Assembly (NCBI GenBank): GCA_932521035.1
Contig: OW051492.1
Location: 1,674,001 to 1,738,000, forward strand
Length of the DNA stretch: 64,000 bases
Reading direction: 5' to 3'
From: Oscheius dolichura
Taxonomy: Eukaryota; Nematoda; Chromadorea; Rhabditida; Rhabditidae
Part shown: positions 10,559-23,600 of the stretch, piece by piece
How the letters are laid out: each line of letters begins with the position of its first letter
How positions within the stretch are numbered: position 1 is the first letter of the stretch
Position numbers and translations under genes: made by a program
The notes under the pieces: model-generated
Database searches by the model: none
What the model saw: the letters and a program-made list of their open reading frames with translations, nothing else
Told to the model about the DNA's origin: nothing

Positions 10559-11096
10559 ATGGCGTTGAACATCGACCCCGCCGCTGCTAACTTTCCTGCT
10601 ACAGGTGGCTACTTTTGCCGTCTTTTTCGTGATGAGAATCCGTACGGGTGCGCGCTAGGATTACTGTAGAAAGCTGGGCGCGCGCGCCCGCACCCGTACC
10701 AACTCGGCAGCTCATTTCTTTTTGCTCAAGGCGGCTACAAAACTATCGTACCACCGGTACGGGCGCCGGCTTACTGTAGACTACTGTAGAATTGGCTAAT
10801 TTCATCATTTTTCAGGTGGAAATGCAACGCACAAGATCATTTCCCAGGTGGACACTCGCATGGCTTTCAAGGTGAAGTCGAGCAACAATGAGCACTATCG
10901 AGTACGCCCCGTCTACGGATTCATCGAGGCCAAGCAGACGGCCAACTTGGAGATCTCGCGCACCCCGGGACCCGCCAAGGAGGACAAACTCGTGATCCAG
11001 TGGGCAGAGGTACCGGCCGAGGAGACCGACCCCATGGCTCCGTTCAAAGCCGGCGCCCAGAGCGGCGAACTCGTCCTCACCATGAAATCCGAGTAG
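10559..11096 (+). CDS. Small MSP-domain sperm protein (SSP-like)
   Basis: Exons 10559-10604 and 10816-11096 encode 108 residues, a complete MSP-type immunoglobulin-like beta sandwich. The start MALNIDPAAANFPATGG resembles the N-terminus of the small SSP class. The core has MAFKVKSSNNEHYRVRPVYG, the MSP signature (FK.K.....Y.V.P..G), followed by AKEDKLVIQW. At about 108 residues it is shorter than the 127-residue classical MSPs and matches the SSP class. These proteins act in amoeboid sperm; a cytoskeletal or signalling role is inferred from family. The 211 bp intron holds TACTGTAG words and one diverged copy of the hairpin arm. AATAAA follows at 11100. Confidence 0.92.
10690..10710. repeat. 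Diverged left arm of the shared hairpin
   Basis: GCACCCGTACCAACTCGGCAG after GCGCGCGCCC matches the arm at 18 of 21 positions and has the GC-rich short-type flank. It lies in the MSP-domain gene intron. Confidence 0.55.
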
Positions 11097-11099
11097 TCG

Positions 11100-11105
11100 A
11101 ATAAA
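11100..11105 (+). terminator. Polyadenylation signal of MSP-domain gene
   Basis: AATAAA starts four bases after the stop codon, giving a very short 3' UTR. Confidence 0.5.
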
Positions 11106-11106
11106 A

Positions 11107-11474
11107 TTCAGGACTCGGTCCGTAGTTCTCGTGTTCTTTTCCTTATTTCTTTCGTGATATATTATTTGAAGAGCCAAGGCGACCCGGCACATTGGCAGTC
11201 TGACAGTTTTCTTGTCTCTTCTTTTCCTTGATCAACCAGCCGAATGGAAGAACACCTAGGAACCAGTGAACTGTGGCCTTGTTCAGAAGGTGATTTATCG
11301 TCTAATGAACCCAAAAAAGGGGGTTACTGTAGCCAAATGGCTAACAATTCCTGAAAGCAAGAATCTGGTTCAAAAGGGCGGCAAATCATCTCGTCCACTC
11401 CACCATCTGCCGTCTTCTATGCTTCAAATGATACAGTAATCCGTATTTACCTGGACAGTAGCTTCCTTTGAACT
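11107..11474. other. Intergenic, nothing recognised
   Basis: No coding chain is seen. Several TACTGTA/TACAGTA words are present. Confidence 0.3.
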
Positions 11475-11680
11475 CGGCCAGCTTTCCGTTTACCCCGTTC
11501 TATCGAACACTCGTTTTTTTGCCCAGTTCTGCTTCGCAACACGCCTCGCCTCCCCGCTATCTCTATCGACCTTTTCTATCGCCCAAACTTTACTTTCCCG
11601 TCTCTTTTCCTCTCTTTTCCCTCTAATTTATTAATTCTCCTCCTTCAGGAACATACATTTCCTCAAATTTCTTCATTTTG

Positions 11681-11906
11681 ATGAATATGAATGGGAAGAA
11701 AACGATTCCCGAGGAGAATGCGGCCGGTGAGTTCACCTGGAAGACTTTGAATACATCAGGTATCCTTATTTCAGGAAGACGTAAAGTAGTATTGACATTC
11801 ATATTAACACCAATTATAAGCTAAACGAAACTATCGGGCACTATTGGATGATACAGAATACATACGGCAGAAACTGGAAAATCGGAGACTAATTCAAAAT
11901 GAATAA
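11681..11906 (+). CDS. Possible 43-residue Lys/Arg-rich coiled-coil peptide
   Basis: Exon 11681-11726 (MNMNGKKTIPEENAA) splices with a GTGAGT donor across 94 bp to 11821-11906. The second exon encodes KRNYRALLDDTEYIRQKLEN and ends RRLIQNE-stop, a heptad-like amphipathic helix. The start follows a CCTTCAG acceptor at about 11649, a plausible trans-splice site. The coding-like look of the second exon is the main support. The gene may continue into further exons downstream; no family is recognised. Confidence 0.45.
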
Positions 11907-12036
11907 ACCACAGTAGGTACTTGCTAGAGTATGAAGTAAACAGATTCATTCAAGTGTGCTTGTAATGTTGGAGAATAAGTCAGATGTGGGAATGATAAAT
12001 AATGAACTGTTCTTGAATCCGTTGTTTGAAAAGAAG

Positions 12037-12231
12037 GCAACTACTCTTCATGTCTATTTGATTCTGCTCGTATTAGTACGAAGAAGAAGGCTAAAACTGA
12101 CAATTCCCATGACAAAGACAGCCATTTTTCCATTTTGAAAGGTCACCAGCACCTTGGTAAAGAAGCACCGAGCCGGAGTGGGCAAGAAACAAGGAAAATG
12201 TCATACTAATCTGAAATATATACCAATTGGA
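12037..12231 (+). other. Coding-like stretch, possible further exon
   Basis: One frame reads GNYSSCLFDSARISTKKKAK and continues with DNSHDKDSHFSILK. Another, after an AAAG acceptor near 12140, reads STLVKKHRAGVGKKQGKC and continues to a stop at about 12263. Both look more protein-like than chance, but I cannot connect either in phase to the 11.7 kb exons. Confidence 0.25.
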
Positions 12232-12406
12232 TGGAATTCTCCCGAAGACGTAGGCAGATAATACACACACACAATGGTATGTTACCTGCTCCAAAAAACA
12301 ATAAGGAGAGAAGTTTAGTAAACCACTATTTTGAAATTATTAAAATAAATAAACATTGTACACAGATTTCTGCATAGAAATATTCAAATATTCGATAATG
12401 GCAGGA

Positions 12407-13668
12407 TTAGAGCTGCCCTCCCTTGCGGAAAAGAGGCTTGTCCTCCTTTCTCTTGGCCAGATAGCTCTGAAGATTGGGTCGCTTGGAGAATCTCTCGTGG
12501 AATCCTTTCAAATGGGGGAAGTTGTCCAGTTTGTTGGGATGATTAGCCAGAGCCAATTCCAGCTCTTCAAAGAGAATGTAATCCACGAAGGAGATCTGAA
12601 TTGGAGCAAATTAGAGAAGGAAACGGACGCCGAAGTTTTTTAGCCCATTACAGACTAGAAAGTTGTTTTCAAATTGTGTAACCATAATAGCGTTGTAGAG
12701 CACTTTCTCCTGAACATTTTCATATACTTCTGTCCCAGATTACCCTTTGCAGTAATTAAATAATCGCACAAATAAAGAATAGCTCCTCAAAACTGAAAGA
12801 AAAGCGCCCTCGACCATAATAACGTTGCCCGCCGCCGCTGCACCCGTAAAGTCTCGGCAGCTCGCGGCAATGGCATCTCTGAACGCCGATTGAGCGATGT
12901 AAAGTTCGAAAGAACTAAACCTTGAGGTATCCATCTCATCTGACCCTGGATTTTATCCAGTGGTTGGAAAACATTTTTTGAAAAGGCCTGCTGATTTTGA
13001 GCGGGCGATAAATGTAAGCTTGGTTTGCGCGTAAGGAGTGATGAACATCATATTTGTTTTGCTCCAAAATGAATCAAACCTTCTGGATAAGCTCACCTTG
13101 TCTCCAAGGATATTCTTTTCTCCGTTAGCATACGTCTTGAACAATTTCTCAATTCTTCCCAAAAGTGCCGGATAGGTCTCCTCGTCGAATTCTTTCTTCC
13201 CATTATCCTAAAAAGTCGTGTCGTACTGTCATTTGGAAAAGAATGAAGAACTCACGTAGTTATACAGAAGCATGTCGACGTATTCCAAGCGAACATCCCG
13301 AAGAGCTTCGTGGAAGACGTCCAAAAACCTCTGCTCTTTTTCATTGTCTCCATAGAGATTATAAGTTCTGCCCAAATGTCTCAAAATGGCGTGGCTTTGA
13401 GGAATTTGTTCGTCTCCGTCTTCTAGGACGGGAAGTTGGCCCAATGGCTGGAAATTTTCATTTTTATAGGGGAATTGGAAGGAAACTAACCATTGAGTCC
13501 TTCAAGGCTGGCCACTCTTCAAAACTGATCCGTTTATCCTCAAAATTGATCTTATTGTCGACCAGGAGGGTTCGAATATACTCTCCATAACCTGAAAATA
13601 CAATAAAACAAGGAAAAATAGGGGGGAAAAGGACCTCTAACGTCAAAATATAACAACTTTAGTACCAT
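12407..13668 (-). CDS. Pi-like glutathione S-transferase
   Basis: Five in-phase exons on the minus strand (13668-13635, 13591-13491, 13447-13256, 13207-13097, 12595-12407) encode 208 residues, the normal length for a cytosolic pi/sigma-type GST. The N-terminal thioredoxin-like domain has LLYFDVRGYGEYIRTLL, with the catalytic Tyr in YFD. It also has GQLPVLEDGDEQIPQSHAI, the glutathione-binding cis-Pro and Q-S pair, followed by RHLGR. The all-helical C-terminal domain ends with ISFVDYILFEELE and KRPNLQSYLAKRKED. It should conjugate glutathione to electrophiles in the cytosol. The last intron (12596-13096) contains one copy of the ~390 bp element, and another copy lies inverted upstream of the start. 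Confidence 0.92.
12694..13080 (+). mobile_element. Dispersed ~390 bp element, copy A
   Basis: It begins near GTAGAGCACTTTCTCCTGAA and runs past GAGCGGGCGATAA, with weaker homology to about 13080. The centre holds the arm CACCCGTAAAGTCTCGGCAG at 12841-12860. The copy sits in the last intron of the GST gene. There is no coding capacity and no clear terminal inverted repeat. Confidence 0.7.
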
Positions 13669-13764
13669 GGCCGTTTGCAGAAAAGAGCGTATCTTGAAAG
13701 CAGCAAGGAGCGATGTTGAACCGGCTGGGCAAACAACTGATAACCCCAGTAGGGAAGGAGAATG

Positions 13765-14157
13765 GCATTGCTATGATTTCATTTTGGTACGAGCAATTAT
13801 GATGTTCATCACTTTTTACATTCAAACAACACGAAAAGGTTACGATTATCGCCCGCTCAAAACGAGCAGGCTTTTCCAAAAAATATTCTCCAACCACTGG
13901 ATAAAATCCAGGGTCAGGTGAGATACTCTACCTCAAGGTTTAGTTCTTTCGAACTTTACATCGCTCTATCGGCGTTCAGAGATGCCATTGCCACGAGCTG
14001 CCGAGACTTTACGGGTGCAGCGGCGGCGGGGGGGGCTCACGGTCGCTTTTTCTTTAGTTTCGGGGGTAGTACTTTCTTTGAGTGATTATAGATTTGGTGG
14101 AAAGGGTAATATGGATAGGAAATATATGAAAATGCTCAGGAGAAAGTGCTCTACAAG
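13765..14157 (-). mobile_element. Dispersed ~390 bp element, copy B, inverted
   Basis: This is the reverse complement of copy A, from ATGATGTTCATCACTTTTTA through TATCGCCCGCTCAAAACGAG and the hairpin arm at 13998-14018 to AGAAAGTGCTCTACAAGACT. It lies upstream of the GST gene, so copies A and B form a ~1.5 kb inverted pair around GST exons 1-4. Confidence 0.7.
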
Positions 14158-14587
14158 ACTGAGGCGGTTTCATGGCTATAGAATAGCTTCTTGGTTCAGA
14201 AATGGGGGCAACTTATAAGCTGATGAATATTGGTCCCTCTGATTCCATGCTGTTCTTTTTCACTCTCTCTCGGCTCTCTCTCCTTGATGCTTGCTGTTTG
14301 TGGCTGTGCTCGAGGGGGAGGAGGGCGACTGCAGGTGTGTAACACTCTATTACATCACCCGCGCGACGGGCAGGGAGGGCAAGATATTTTTGCGAGGAGG
14401 AGAGGAAAAGAGGGAGAGAGAGAGCGAGAGAGGGGCAGGCAGCCAAGGAGGACTCACAGGAGTTGCTCTTCGTCGCTGGCTGGCTGGCAGCAGTTGAAAA
14501 CCAGAAGAAAGGAGACCGGCTCGGACGGACCCACGGATCGACGGATCGACTGACGACGCCCCCTTCTTCCTCTCGGGACCCGCTGGA
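14158..14587. promoter_or_regulatory. Upstream region of unc-89
   Basis: No gene is seen. The stretch is rich in CTCTCT and GAGAGA tracts (14265-14285, 14400-14440) and precedes the unc-89 start codon, so the promoter and 5' UTR of the long isoforms should be here. No TATA box is convincing. Confidence 0.4.
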
Positions 14588-14637
14588 ATGGCCAGCAGGA
14601 GGCAGAAGCAATTCGAGCGCAAGTACTCCTCCTACAG
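14588..14637 (+). CDS. unc-89: unc-89 exon 1, start of long isoforms
   Basis: ATG at 14588 opens 17 residues rich in Arg/Lys/Gln and Tyr, ending in phase 2. The 2.05 kb intron 14638-16691 follows; I found no convincing nested gene in it. Splicing to 16692 restores the codon AGG and continues KYTATEDVNYS. Confidence 0.92.
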
Positions 14638-17600
14638 GTCCGTACCATTTTTTTCTATTCTTTTTTTTCTCTTTTCCTTTTCTTTCAGGATAAGTATGCA
14701 GAGCTTGAAAGGTATAGTTTATAACATTTAAAATTCCGTGTGGGATCCGGATTTTCTCGGGTTTACGAGGTCGTGGCGATAGTTTTACAACTTCCGGGCT
14801 GTGTTTTCCCCCTCCGCCGAAAATTTTCTTTGATTGCTCGTTGGAATAGAGAGCGGACAAATTGCCGAGGAAATATCACGTAGGAAATGGAAATTCGAAG
14901 GGGGGTTTCCAGTTTTGAAGTCGGAATTTTGAAATATTCAACTAGAACGAAGGGAGTACGGTATACTATTTCCCGATGCTTCTTCCCCAAAAAAAGGGTT
15001 AACGGATATTGTAGCCTACAACCTTTCACTGGTTCTGTACTCTTGACGTATTCTTCTTGCCAAAATTATGATTTCAATTCAAAAGAGCTTAAAATTTGCT
15101 TCCTCCTAGAGATAAACACCTTACAGTATACTTAAGTTCAAGCGGAAAATCCTGTTGTCCACCTTTAGTTGCTCATTTTGTTCTGTAAAATCGTTTTCGG
15201 CAGTAATGACCGTGTCCACAATGATTTGGTACATTTGAGAAACAGTTTTTAGGGGTAGCAGGTCCAAGGGATCCTAACCACTACCGCGCTTCATTTTTGA
15301 ACTAGAAGAGAGAAGCAGAGGTGAAAAAAGGAAGCTCGGGGGATCTAGAAGCTACTCCAAAAAATCTATAAATCCCTTTCCATCTTTTTGGCTATATTTA
15401 TCCCATTCTTTAGGCGATTTTTAGCAAGTTACTAGCGGAAAGGTCAGCGACATCTTGGATTACGGTGAAAGCTAGGAATTTTGGCCATTTTGTGCCGGAA
15501 ACGACCTATATTTTCGAAATTCCCGTCTTCCCGGTAAACATCCCAGTATTTCTATATTTTGTTTGTCGTTTCGCTCTGCCATTCCCCGCCGACAAAGGCC
15601 CTCTCCCCAACCTCCTTGACCACTTGTTGTCGTAGGCGTCGATTGCGCATAACATGGCCTGGTCCCCGGCAACAGCTGTTCTCCCCCCGTTCAATCTTTC
15701 ATGGATAGGCGACAGCGAACAATTCCCGCCTTTTTGACTCATTGGTGCCTCGTTGGAAATCAATAAATTCAACAATTAAAGTCTAGAAATTCAAAAATTA
15801 GAGAAAGGCGGGAAAAGATGGCGCGTGGGATCAATCCTCTGAACAGCGGATGTTTGCTCGGAGGAGGTTACGTAAACGAATTCCGTCCGCAGAGATCCGC
15901 CACCCGGGAAATCACTCCAGTTCGAACAGTTTTTTTGTATTAAAATTGTCCTACACTTCAACTTTTTTCAAGTGGAACGAGGAACACCTCAGAAAAAATT
16001 GATAAAACTTCAAGAAACAGCCGCTGCAGACGGCGGGGGAGAGCTTTCTCCGCTAGAGTACGACTTTTACTTCCTGGAAATAAGCGAAAAAAATACAGTA
16101 ATCTTCGTAAAACACGCGCAATAATCAAAAGGGTGCGCCGTAACCGTGCTCCATTATAAAATCCATCTAAAATCGCTGTAACCACCATTTTTTAAAAATT
16201 TTTTTATTGTTATAATAACTAGAGTGTCAAGATTACTATAAAAGAAAAAAAACTACAAAAAAAACGGAAAAATTGAAGGAACAATGAGGTATGAAGAGGT
16301 TGTTAGAATGGAGCGTGCTTACGGAGCGGTGTTTTGACTACAGTATTCAAAAAATGCGCCTATCATGATAATAAAACTGCCTCTTAATCATTAATCCCTT
16401 CCTCAATCTTTTGATATCTCGTGGGTTGATAAAAGTCTTGTGGGAGGCTGCCAAGTGGCTCTCTCTCTCTCTGATCTTCGAAGCTTTTCCGCCTGAAACT
16501 AGTGCCTATTGACACAGATCGACGGGGCCAGGAAGTGAGAGAACTACCGCTTCCTTCTTCTAGGGCACAAAATTTGGATGGAAATAGTCCTTTAACCGAG
16601 TTTTTAAACTGGTATCTTGGCGCCAATTTGAAGTGGTTTTTGAATTGGCGGGCATTTTCGAGAGAAAAGGAAAATTATGGATTTTTTTCAGGAAATACAC
16701 AGCAACTGAGGATGTGAACTACAGTAACCATTCGTCGCGCTCCAGTTATCGATCAGAATCTTTGACGGCGAGGTCAGATGGCCGAGGGCGAAGTTCCTCG
16801 ACGGAAATAGTCGCCGGCTCGGAGACCCGCTCCTATCCGGTCTATATCACCATCCAGGTTGGATTACTGTATATTCCAATAGATTTTAATGTTGTTTAAA
16901 GGACTACACACCGGAAAAGACTGAATTGGAGTCGATCGCCCTGGAGCAGGGACAGATTGTCGAGGTTCTCGACAAGAAGAACTCGGCCAGATGGCTCGTC
17001 CGGACGAAAGCCCGTCCCCCACAATCGGGATGGGTTCCGGGCTCGTATTTCGAAACACCGACAGAATACTATAAGCAGAGGAGAAGGACGAGGGAAATCG
17101 ACGGAAAGGAAAACATGACCGAGGAACAGGAAGCCACCCTCAAGCGAGAGTCAGTTCACCGATTTTTACCGTTATTTTTCTTATTTTTCTTTTCAAATTT
17201 TAACCAGTTCCTAATTGTAATATGTTCCGTTCTTACTGTAAATACCATTAAAAGAAAACAAAAACGCCGTTACAGTACTTTTAGAGGAGTTGGGAGGCTT
17301 TATCACGGAATTGCAGCCTGTTGACCCACCGAAATCCTAAAATTATCTTCTCTAAACCGATTTAGACTTTCAAAATGATGATTTAAACTGTTTTATTTAA
17401 TAAAAATCGAAAAAAAAAGCCCCAAAAACTATCCATTTCCATCCCAAAATGGATCTAATCAGGACGCTATTTTACGCGCCGGTCACTTTTGCCGGCAAAC
17501 GCTTCGATTTCCAGCAGTTTGGCCGCCTTTTCTGTAATTATCTACTGTCCTTCCAATATTTTAATCATTATTTAATGAGAAATAGTCTTATTTTCGGCTA

Positions 17601-20600
17601 AATTGTTTCAACTAAATTGTTTTTTGAACGAGTTTTATTGACGAAAGCGCGTCCATTCTGGATCTAGTTGCCTAGGCTCGGCCGCTCGATAGACCGATCC
17701 CCTGCACCCGTAAAATCTCGGCAGGAGGATAGTCTTCATACAAAACTGTTACAAAACAGTGTCGGTTTTATATCTTTATCTTGTCGAGACTTTACGGGTG
17801 CAGGGGGGCGGACTATCGAGGGCCGAGCCGTCCAGAACTCCGGAGATCCTTTCCTTTTTTTTTATATTTTTGCCTAAACTTCACTAGAAATCCTATTAAA
17901 AAGGGAAACAAAGCCGTTAGGAAGTCTTGGTGACGACAAGAAGAAGAGACAGCATCTGTAAATTATCCATTAGCCAGTCCATAATTTCCCATATGTTCCG
18001 TCTCCATGCCTCCTTCCCCTCGCCTTCCCTTCCCCTTCCCCTTCCTCTTCCAAAATGGAGGCCGAGATGCTCGATATCCGGCTGTCCATCTTCTTCTCCC
18101 AGTACGTCATCCTCCCCCTTAAAATAGTCTAAAAAGTACTTGTTCTTTTTGCTATGTGCGGCTGTCCTGTCTGTCCCCCGCTGGCATCCCCCCTCCTCCT
18201 CCTCAGTCAGCCGCCAAGTGTCTCTGTTGTTCGGAACGTTTGCTCGCGGGAGAGCTCCGGGTGGGCAAAAAAGTGGGACGACGACGGACGGCGGACAGCA
18301 GCTAGGGCATTTTAATTACCGGGGAGAGGGAAATGGGATTAGAAATACTAAAAAATACAGTAATCCAAGAGACGGACCAATTTCAGTCAAGTCTACCATG
18401 ATCTACTCAATTCGGAGGAAGAATTCGTCGCGAATCTACGGAGCTGCGTCGATTTTTACATCAGGTACGTGGGAAAGTCATGAAAAATATGTATTAAAAG
18501 TTTTAAAAAAACCAAATTTGAAGAAACGGGAAGAGATAGGCGTTTTCAGGCTACAGTAATGCAATATTCAGGTTGCGCGGGGTTTCAGTTAATTTAAACA
18601 AAAAATAGGGGAGTTTGACCGGATTTTCGAATACCTACGTCTTTATATACTTGTACGCAGGTTATTGTAACTCTTAAAACTTAATAAAAATCTATTTGAG
18701 TACATTAATTTCGAAGAATAAGAATTTTGGAGAACTCCCTATCGGTGGTATTTTAGGGAAGTTATGACCAAAATGACCTTTTTATCCATAGGATCCACGA
18801 ATTCTGGATTTACTGTAGATTGAGACTCTTTTGTAACGGTCTGAGCCTGGTTGAATTCAAAAATATTGAAGTAAACTCGTTGGCAACCCAAGAACAGTTA
18901 CGTAACTATCATCTCTCAAATTGGGGGGCTACAGATTTTTCTGTCGACCCTTATGCTCTGTAACTAGACTCGTTAGAATTGTCTTGACGTTCTCTCCAAG
19001 ATGGTGTTTGAATTTTTGAAATCGGCCAAGAAATGCCCGAGATACGGACACAAACACCCGACATTCCCGTCTACTTTTAAAAATTGGGCGCGCCCAAGGT
19101 CCTGAAGTTGAGAGTTTTGCCCGGAAAATGAGATAAAAAAATAAATCATGGCTTGTTTCAGTGCCCTAGATGGTACTGACCTCCCAGCTGAAGTGCAATC
19201 CGTCCGGGAGCAGCTAGCCCTCAACGTGGCTGAACTCTACAATTTCCACGCCAAGTAGGCTCTTTCCCCTTCTTTCATTTTTCTCCTCTTTTTCTCTTTT
19301 CAGCGTTCTTCTGAAGGGTCTAAACTATTATTCGGATGACCCGGGCAAGGTCGGCCAGACTTTCGTCCGTTTGGAGAGGGACTTCGAACAGCACGTCCAC
19401 TTCTTCCGGGAACTGCCACAAACCTTGAAATTATTGGAAGAGCCCAAGATTCGAGACTTCTTTGCGGTAAGGGAGATTAATCCGGACCGTTTTAAGGGAG
19501 TTGGAGCAGTTTTTTACGACAATATTATTACGACACGGCTAGCTATATATATATTTCGCTATATATATTCTATATTCCAATATTCCTGGATATTTCTACA
19601 ACTAGTCTATTCTGCCCCTTGTCTTCTCCACTCTAACCGCTTTCTATTGCCTTTGTAATTTTTAAAATTCTCTTTTCCAGTTCGATATCCAATCGAATTT
19701 CATCAAGTACAAGCCATTTTTTCTAGTTTTATGGCAAAACTTGTACCAAAAGCTTCAAAAAACTTCTTTTGCTTCCAATTTCTTCATGAAGAAGCCATTT
19801 CTCTGTGATTTGATCCATTTCGAGCCGTTTCCAGCCATTTTTTCTATTTGATCTCTATGCTGGCTGAAAAAAACACTCCTGGAGTCCGTTTTGGCCGGGT
19901 TACAACTCCATTTTTATGTAAATTTTTAAAGGTCTAAAAGATGCTCGCCCCTTAAATTTTTACCCAATTTTGATCGTTAATCCCCATGAAAAACGCATGC
20001 TTGTTTCTCGCCACCCAAGCCTATATCGCAAAAACGGAAAATACCCTCATGATCAGAAAAATGAGGCGAATTTTTAGACCAAAGTTGTTTTTAGTCCCTT
20101 TAACAGTTGAGTTCAATTTCCTACAGATTATCCCGTTTCTCTCCAGAAATTTCCATTTTGAAGTATTTTCGTTCGCCAAAAACTTTGTATTCTTCAATAT
20201 TTCCCGCTCTCCCTTCCCAGAGAAATGCATCCTTATTCTCATCATCTATCCGGCTTTTTTGACTCATCTTTTTGTAATTTCTCCCTCAAGCTTCACTTAC
20301 CGTAATTGTGCTATCAGCTGGTCCCTTTCTTTGTTTAAAAAAAGTTGAAATTTGATTTTACACCCCCTAAACACGGTTCCTGCTTCGTGTTTACCTTTTT
20401 CCTTATTCTTTTCTCTAGATCAATTTTTCAATAAATTGTTCAATCGTCTTCGATTAATCCGTCCTTTACTCCTTCTTCCATAAAACCAGTCTAAAGCCGT
20501 GAAATCACCTACGGCTTGTAGAGCACTTTCTACTGAACATTTTCATATATTTCCTATCCATATTACCCTTTCCACCAATTCTATAATCACTCAAAGAAAG

Positions 20601-23600
20601 TGTTACCCTCGAAACTGAAGAAAAAGCGACCGTGAGCCCCCCACCGCCGCTGCACCCGTAAAGTCTCGGCAGCTCGCGGCAATGGCATCTCTGAACGCCG
20701 ATTGAGCGATGTAAAGTTCGAAAGAACTAAACCTTGAGGTAGTTATCTCACCTGACCCTGGATATCCAGTGGTTGGAGAATATTTTTTGGAAAAGCCTGC
20801 TCGTTTTGAGCGGGCGATAAATTCGTAGAACGGGATCTTTGTTTTCATAGAAAAAGTGATGTCTTTTTGGCTAAAAATGAAACAAGAACCGGCTTCGATC
20901 ACAGTCATTTCTACCGTAATCTTCATCAGCAATTTATTTCCTTTCCAAAAGTGACCAATGCCCATTTTTGTGGTCCCATTGACTGTTACAGTGTCCCGTT
21001 CCCACGTTCTTTGCATGTTTCCCCCTCGTGTGAAAGACAAGTGCCGAAAGAACCCGGAAAGTACGCTAAAAATCAATAAAAAAGACAAGATCCGGGATGA
21101 GAGACCCGCCGCTGCCGTTCGCAAAGCTGAAAAGAGCCGCCTGAAACTAGAAACAGACAGGGGGAGGCGGGCGACGCGCCGTCCACGCAACAGCTGTCGA
21201 ACAACATCCATGCAAAAACCAAAAACCGAGGGAAGCCGCTCCAAATGACAGCCGCTCTCGGGGGGGGGGGGGGGGGGGGGGGGGACTATTGGCAACCATT
21301 TTACGGAGCAATTGATTCTGGGAAGAGGGAACACAGGCGGGAAGGGGGATCTTGAAAGACAATACAATTGAACAAAGATCGAAACTTACCGAAAACAGCT
21401 GAACCATTTCCTACTGTAGCGGACAAAGACGTTTTTTAGACATAAATTAGAAAAAAGCCCCAGTTCTTTTCTCAATTTTCCTTTATTTGGGTTTTGATCT
21501 TTTTGAAAATCTTCAACTCCTGACGAGCTCATTTACAGCTAGTTCATTCCTCTCGCATCGGGTATCCGAAGAACCTTTTCAGTCTTATTGAACTTTTGCT
21601 GGAAATAGATTCTGTTCCGCGTTCTTTCTACTTTGATTGCCCATTTCACACCCATTTCAATAAGTGTAGAAACCCATGAAAAGTGACAGTATTTCGTTTG
21701 TTTCCATCCTCAAATCCATTCTCATACCGGCCGTAACAAATGACATATTTCTCTTCCCATTTCCTGATTTCTTTTTTGTTTTGCTTTGCTGAATCGGCCA
21801 CATCTAGAGCTTCAATTGGAGTGCTAACATGGCTTATAAAACGGTCTCTGTGAAAAGTTGAAGAGCACATTCTACGAACTTTCCGGTCACCCTAGTACAA
21901 TATGGGTAACGGCGTCCCTGATAGAGGGTTCGTGTTACCGGTTGCGTTCGTTTCTCTCATGTATTGAGATTTTCTCGTTGAAGCGAGTACAATTTCTCGT
22001 GGGGTTCGCCCTCCCCATTTCTCTGTATCATTCTGGCACTTGACCACCTTTTAAACATTGTTAAATCCCCACGTATTGCTTCTCAAGCTCATCTTCTCCA
22101 TTGCGTACCTGATTTCGATCGGTTTCTTCTTCTTCTTCAAGCTTTTCCCCCGTTACTTTTCCCCTATTCAATATGCCCACTACCGTATACTCCAGAATAG
22201 AATTTCTCCCCATCTTTTAGTTTCTGACACTTTTCCACTGGGTGCTTTCATTCATTCACTGGCATTCAAAAGTTACTGTCCACCTCATTGATTCGCGCAA
22301 AAGAGAGATTTTTGTTCCAATCTCTACAAAACAACGTACTTCATCTTTTGATAACGTATCCAGTAGCTCCCATTGCTGTACTGCTTTCACTCGGATCTTT
22401 CTCCGAATCACCCTAAATAATTTGATACCGTACCACTGTTTACCTTTCTTCCATTGTTTCTATCACCGTCTACCTTTCGACCACATTGTCATTGTACTCC
22501 CTTTTAAAGATTAAATCCGATTTGGATGCCAAAAACTCAAAAATGAAGACGAGTCCATAAAATAGGGATACAGTAATTTGCCTCCGTTCGAGACCATTTG
22601 GCATCGGAGAACAAAATCGCAAAATTTGCCTGATTTTCAAGAAAACCCTGATTACTGTATCCCTATTTTTTGGAAAAGAACTATATCTTCTTGTTTATAA
22701 TTCCTTGGTGGTCAATTTATTTTGATGCTTCCTCTAAAAGACAACATGTTTGCCTACCAGATATTCTCTGAGAATTGTACCTCTTCCTCCCAAGAGGTTT
22801 CTGTACCGCTGTTCATTTTTGCCACTCCCTGTCGATTGAAACTATTAAATCACCTGTTTCACCCTTGTTTCCTACAAAAAATACAGTAATCCATTCCATA
22901 TCATGTTTTGCCATTTGTAGCGCTTGTTTTCCTTCACTTTCCTCGTGTTATAGGCAGAATACAGAATAGCGGAAGCCCTCCATGCTGATAGTTTCCTTTG
23001 GAAATAACTGAAATACTCCCACACAAAATGCGTTTACTTCCCCAATTTCGTGAATTTAAAAATTTCTGCCCTTCACCCTGAAACCTTGCAAAATCCCCTC
23101 TTCCAACCAACATTAGCCGGAGATTCCTGACTCTTCCTGAAATTTTTTGATTTAAACGGGCAACTTGAGCATCTTTTCCACGTTGAGGGTCCTCTTTTGA
23201 AAGTTGTTCTCGCTCTAAAGACGAGAGAAATTTCTTGTATTTTGCTCCCGAAATCGTAGCGTAATTTCGCCGATTAATTCAGTCTCTCCCCCAGTTTTGA
23301 ATGACTCGTTTACTCATCCCTTTATAATTGTTCGGATTTCTGTTCCTTCTTCGGAAAACGAGTAATTTTGGCTTTCATTTGGCTCTGAATTTTTCAGCAT
23401 CCATAAATTTAGTCCATTTGAAGGGCAAAAATTTAAGAAATTGGGTTAGTCCATTTTCTGGATCCTGAATCTTGGAAACTTCTTTCAGGCTCCTCTTCTC
23501 GTTATCCTTGCTCCACATTTTCATTTTTCTTTATTTTTTTCCTTTATACTTCAGTTTTTCAAGTTCTCCTTGATTTTACCATCAAAACTGCCCAAAATAT

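Noticed and set aside
20603-21367. 254-codon minus-strand frame in unc-89 intron 6
   Set aside because: It runs through element copy C and the G homopolymer (read as poly-Pro) and has no domain or splice support.
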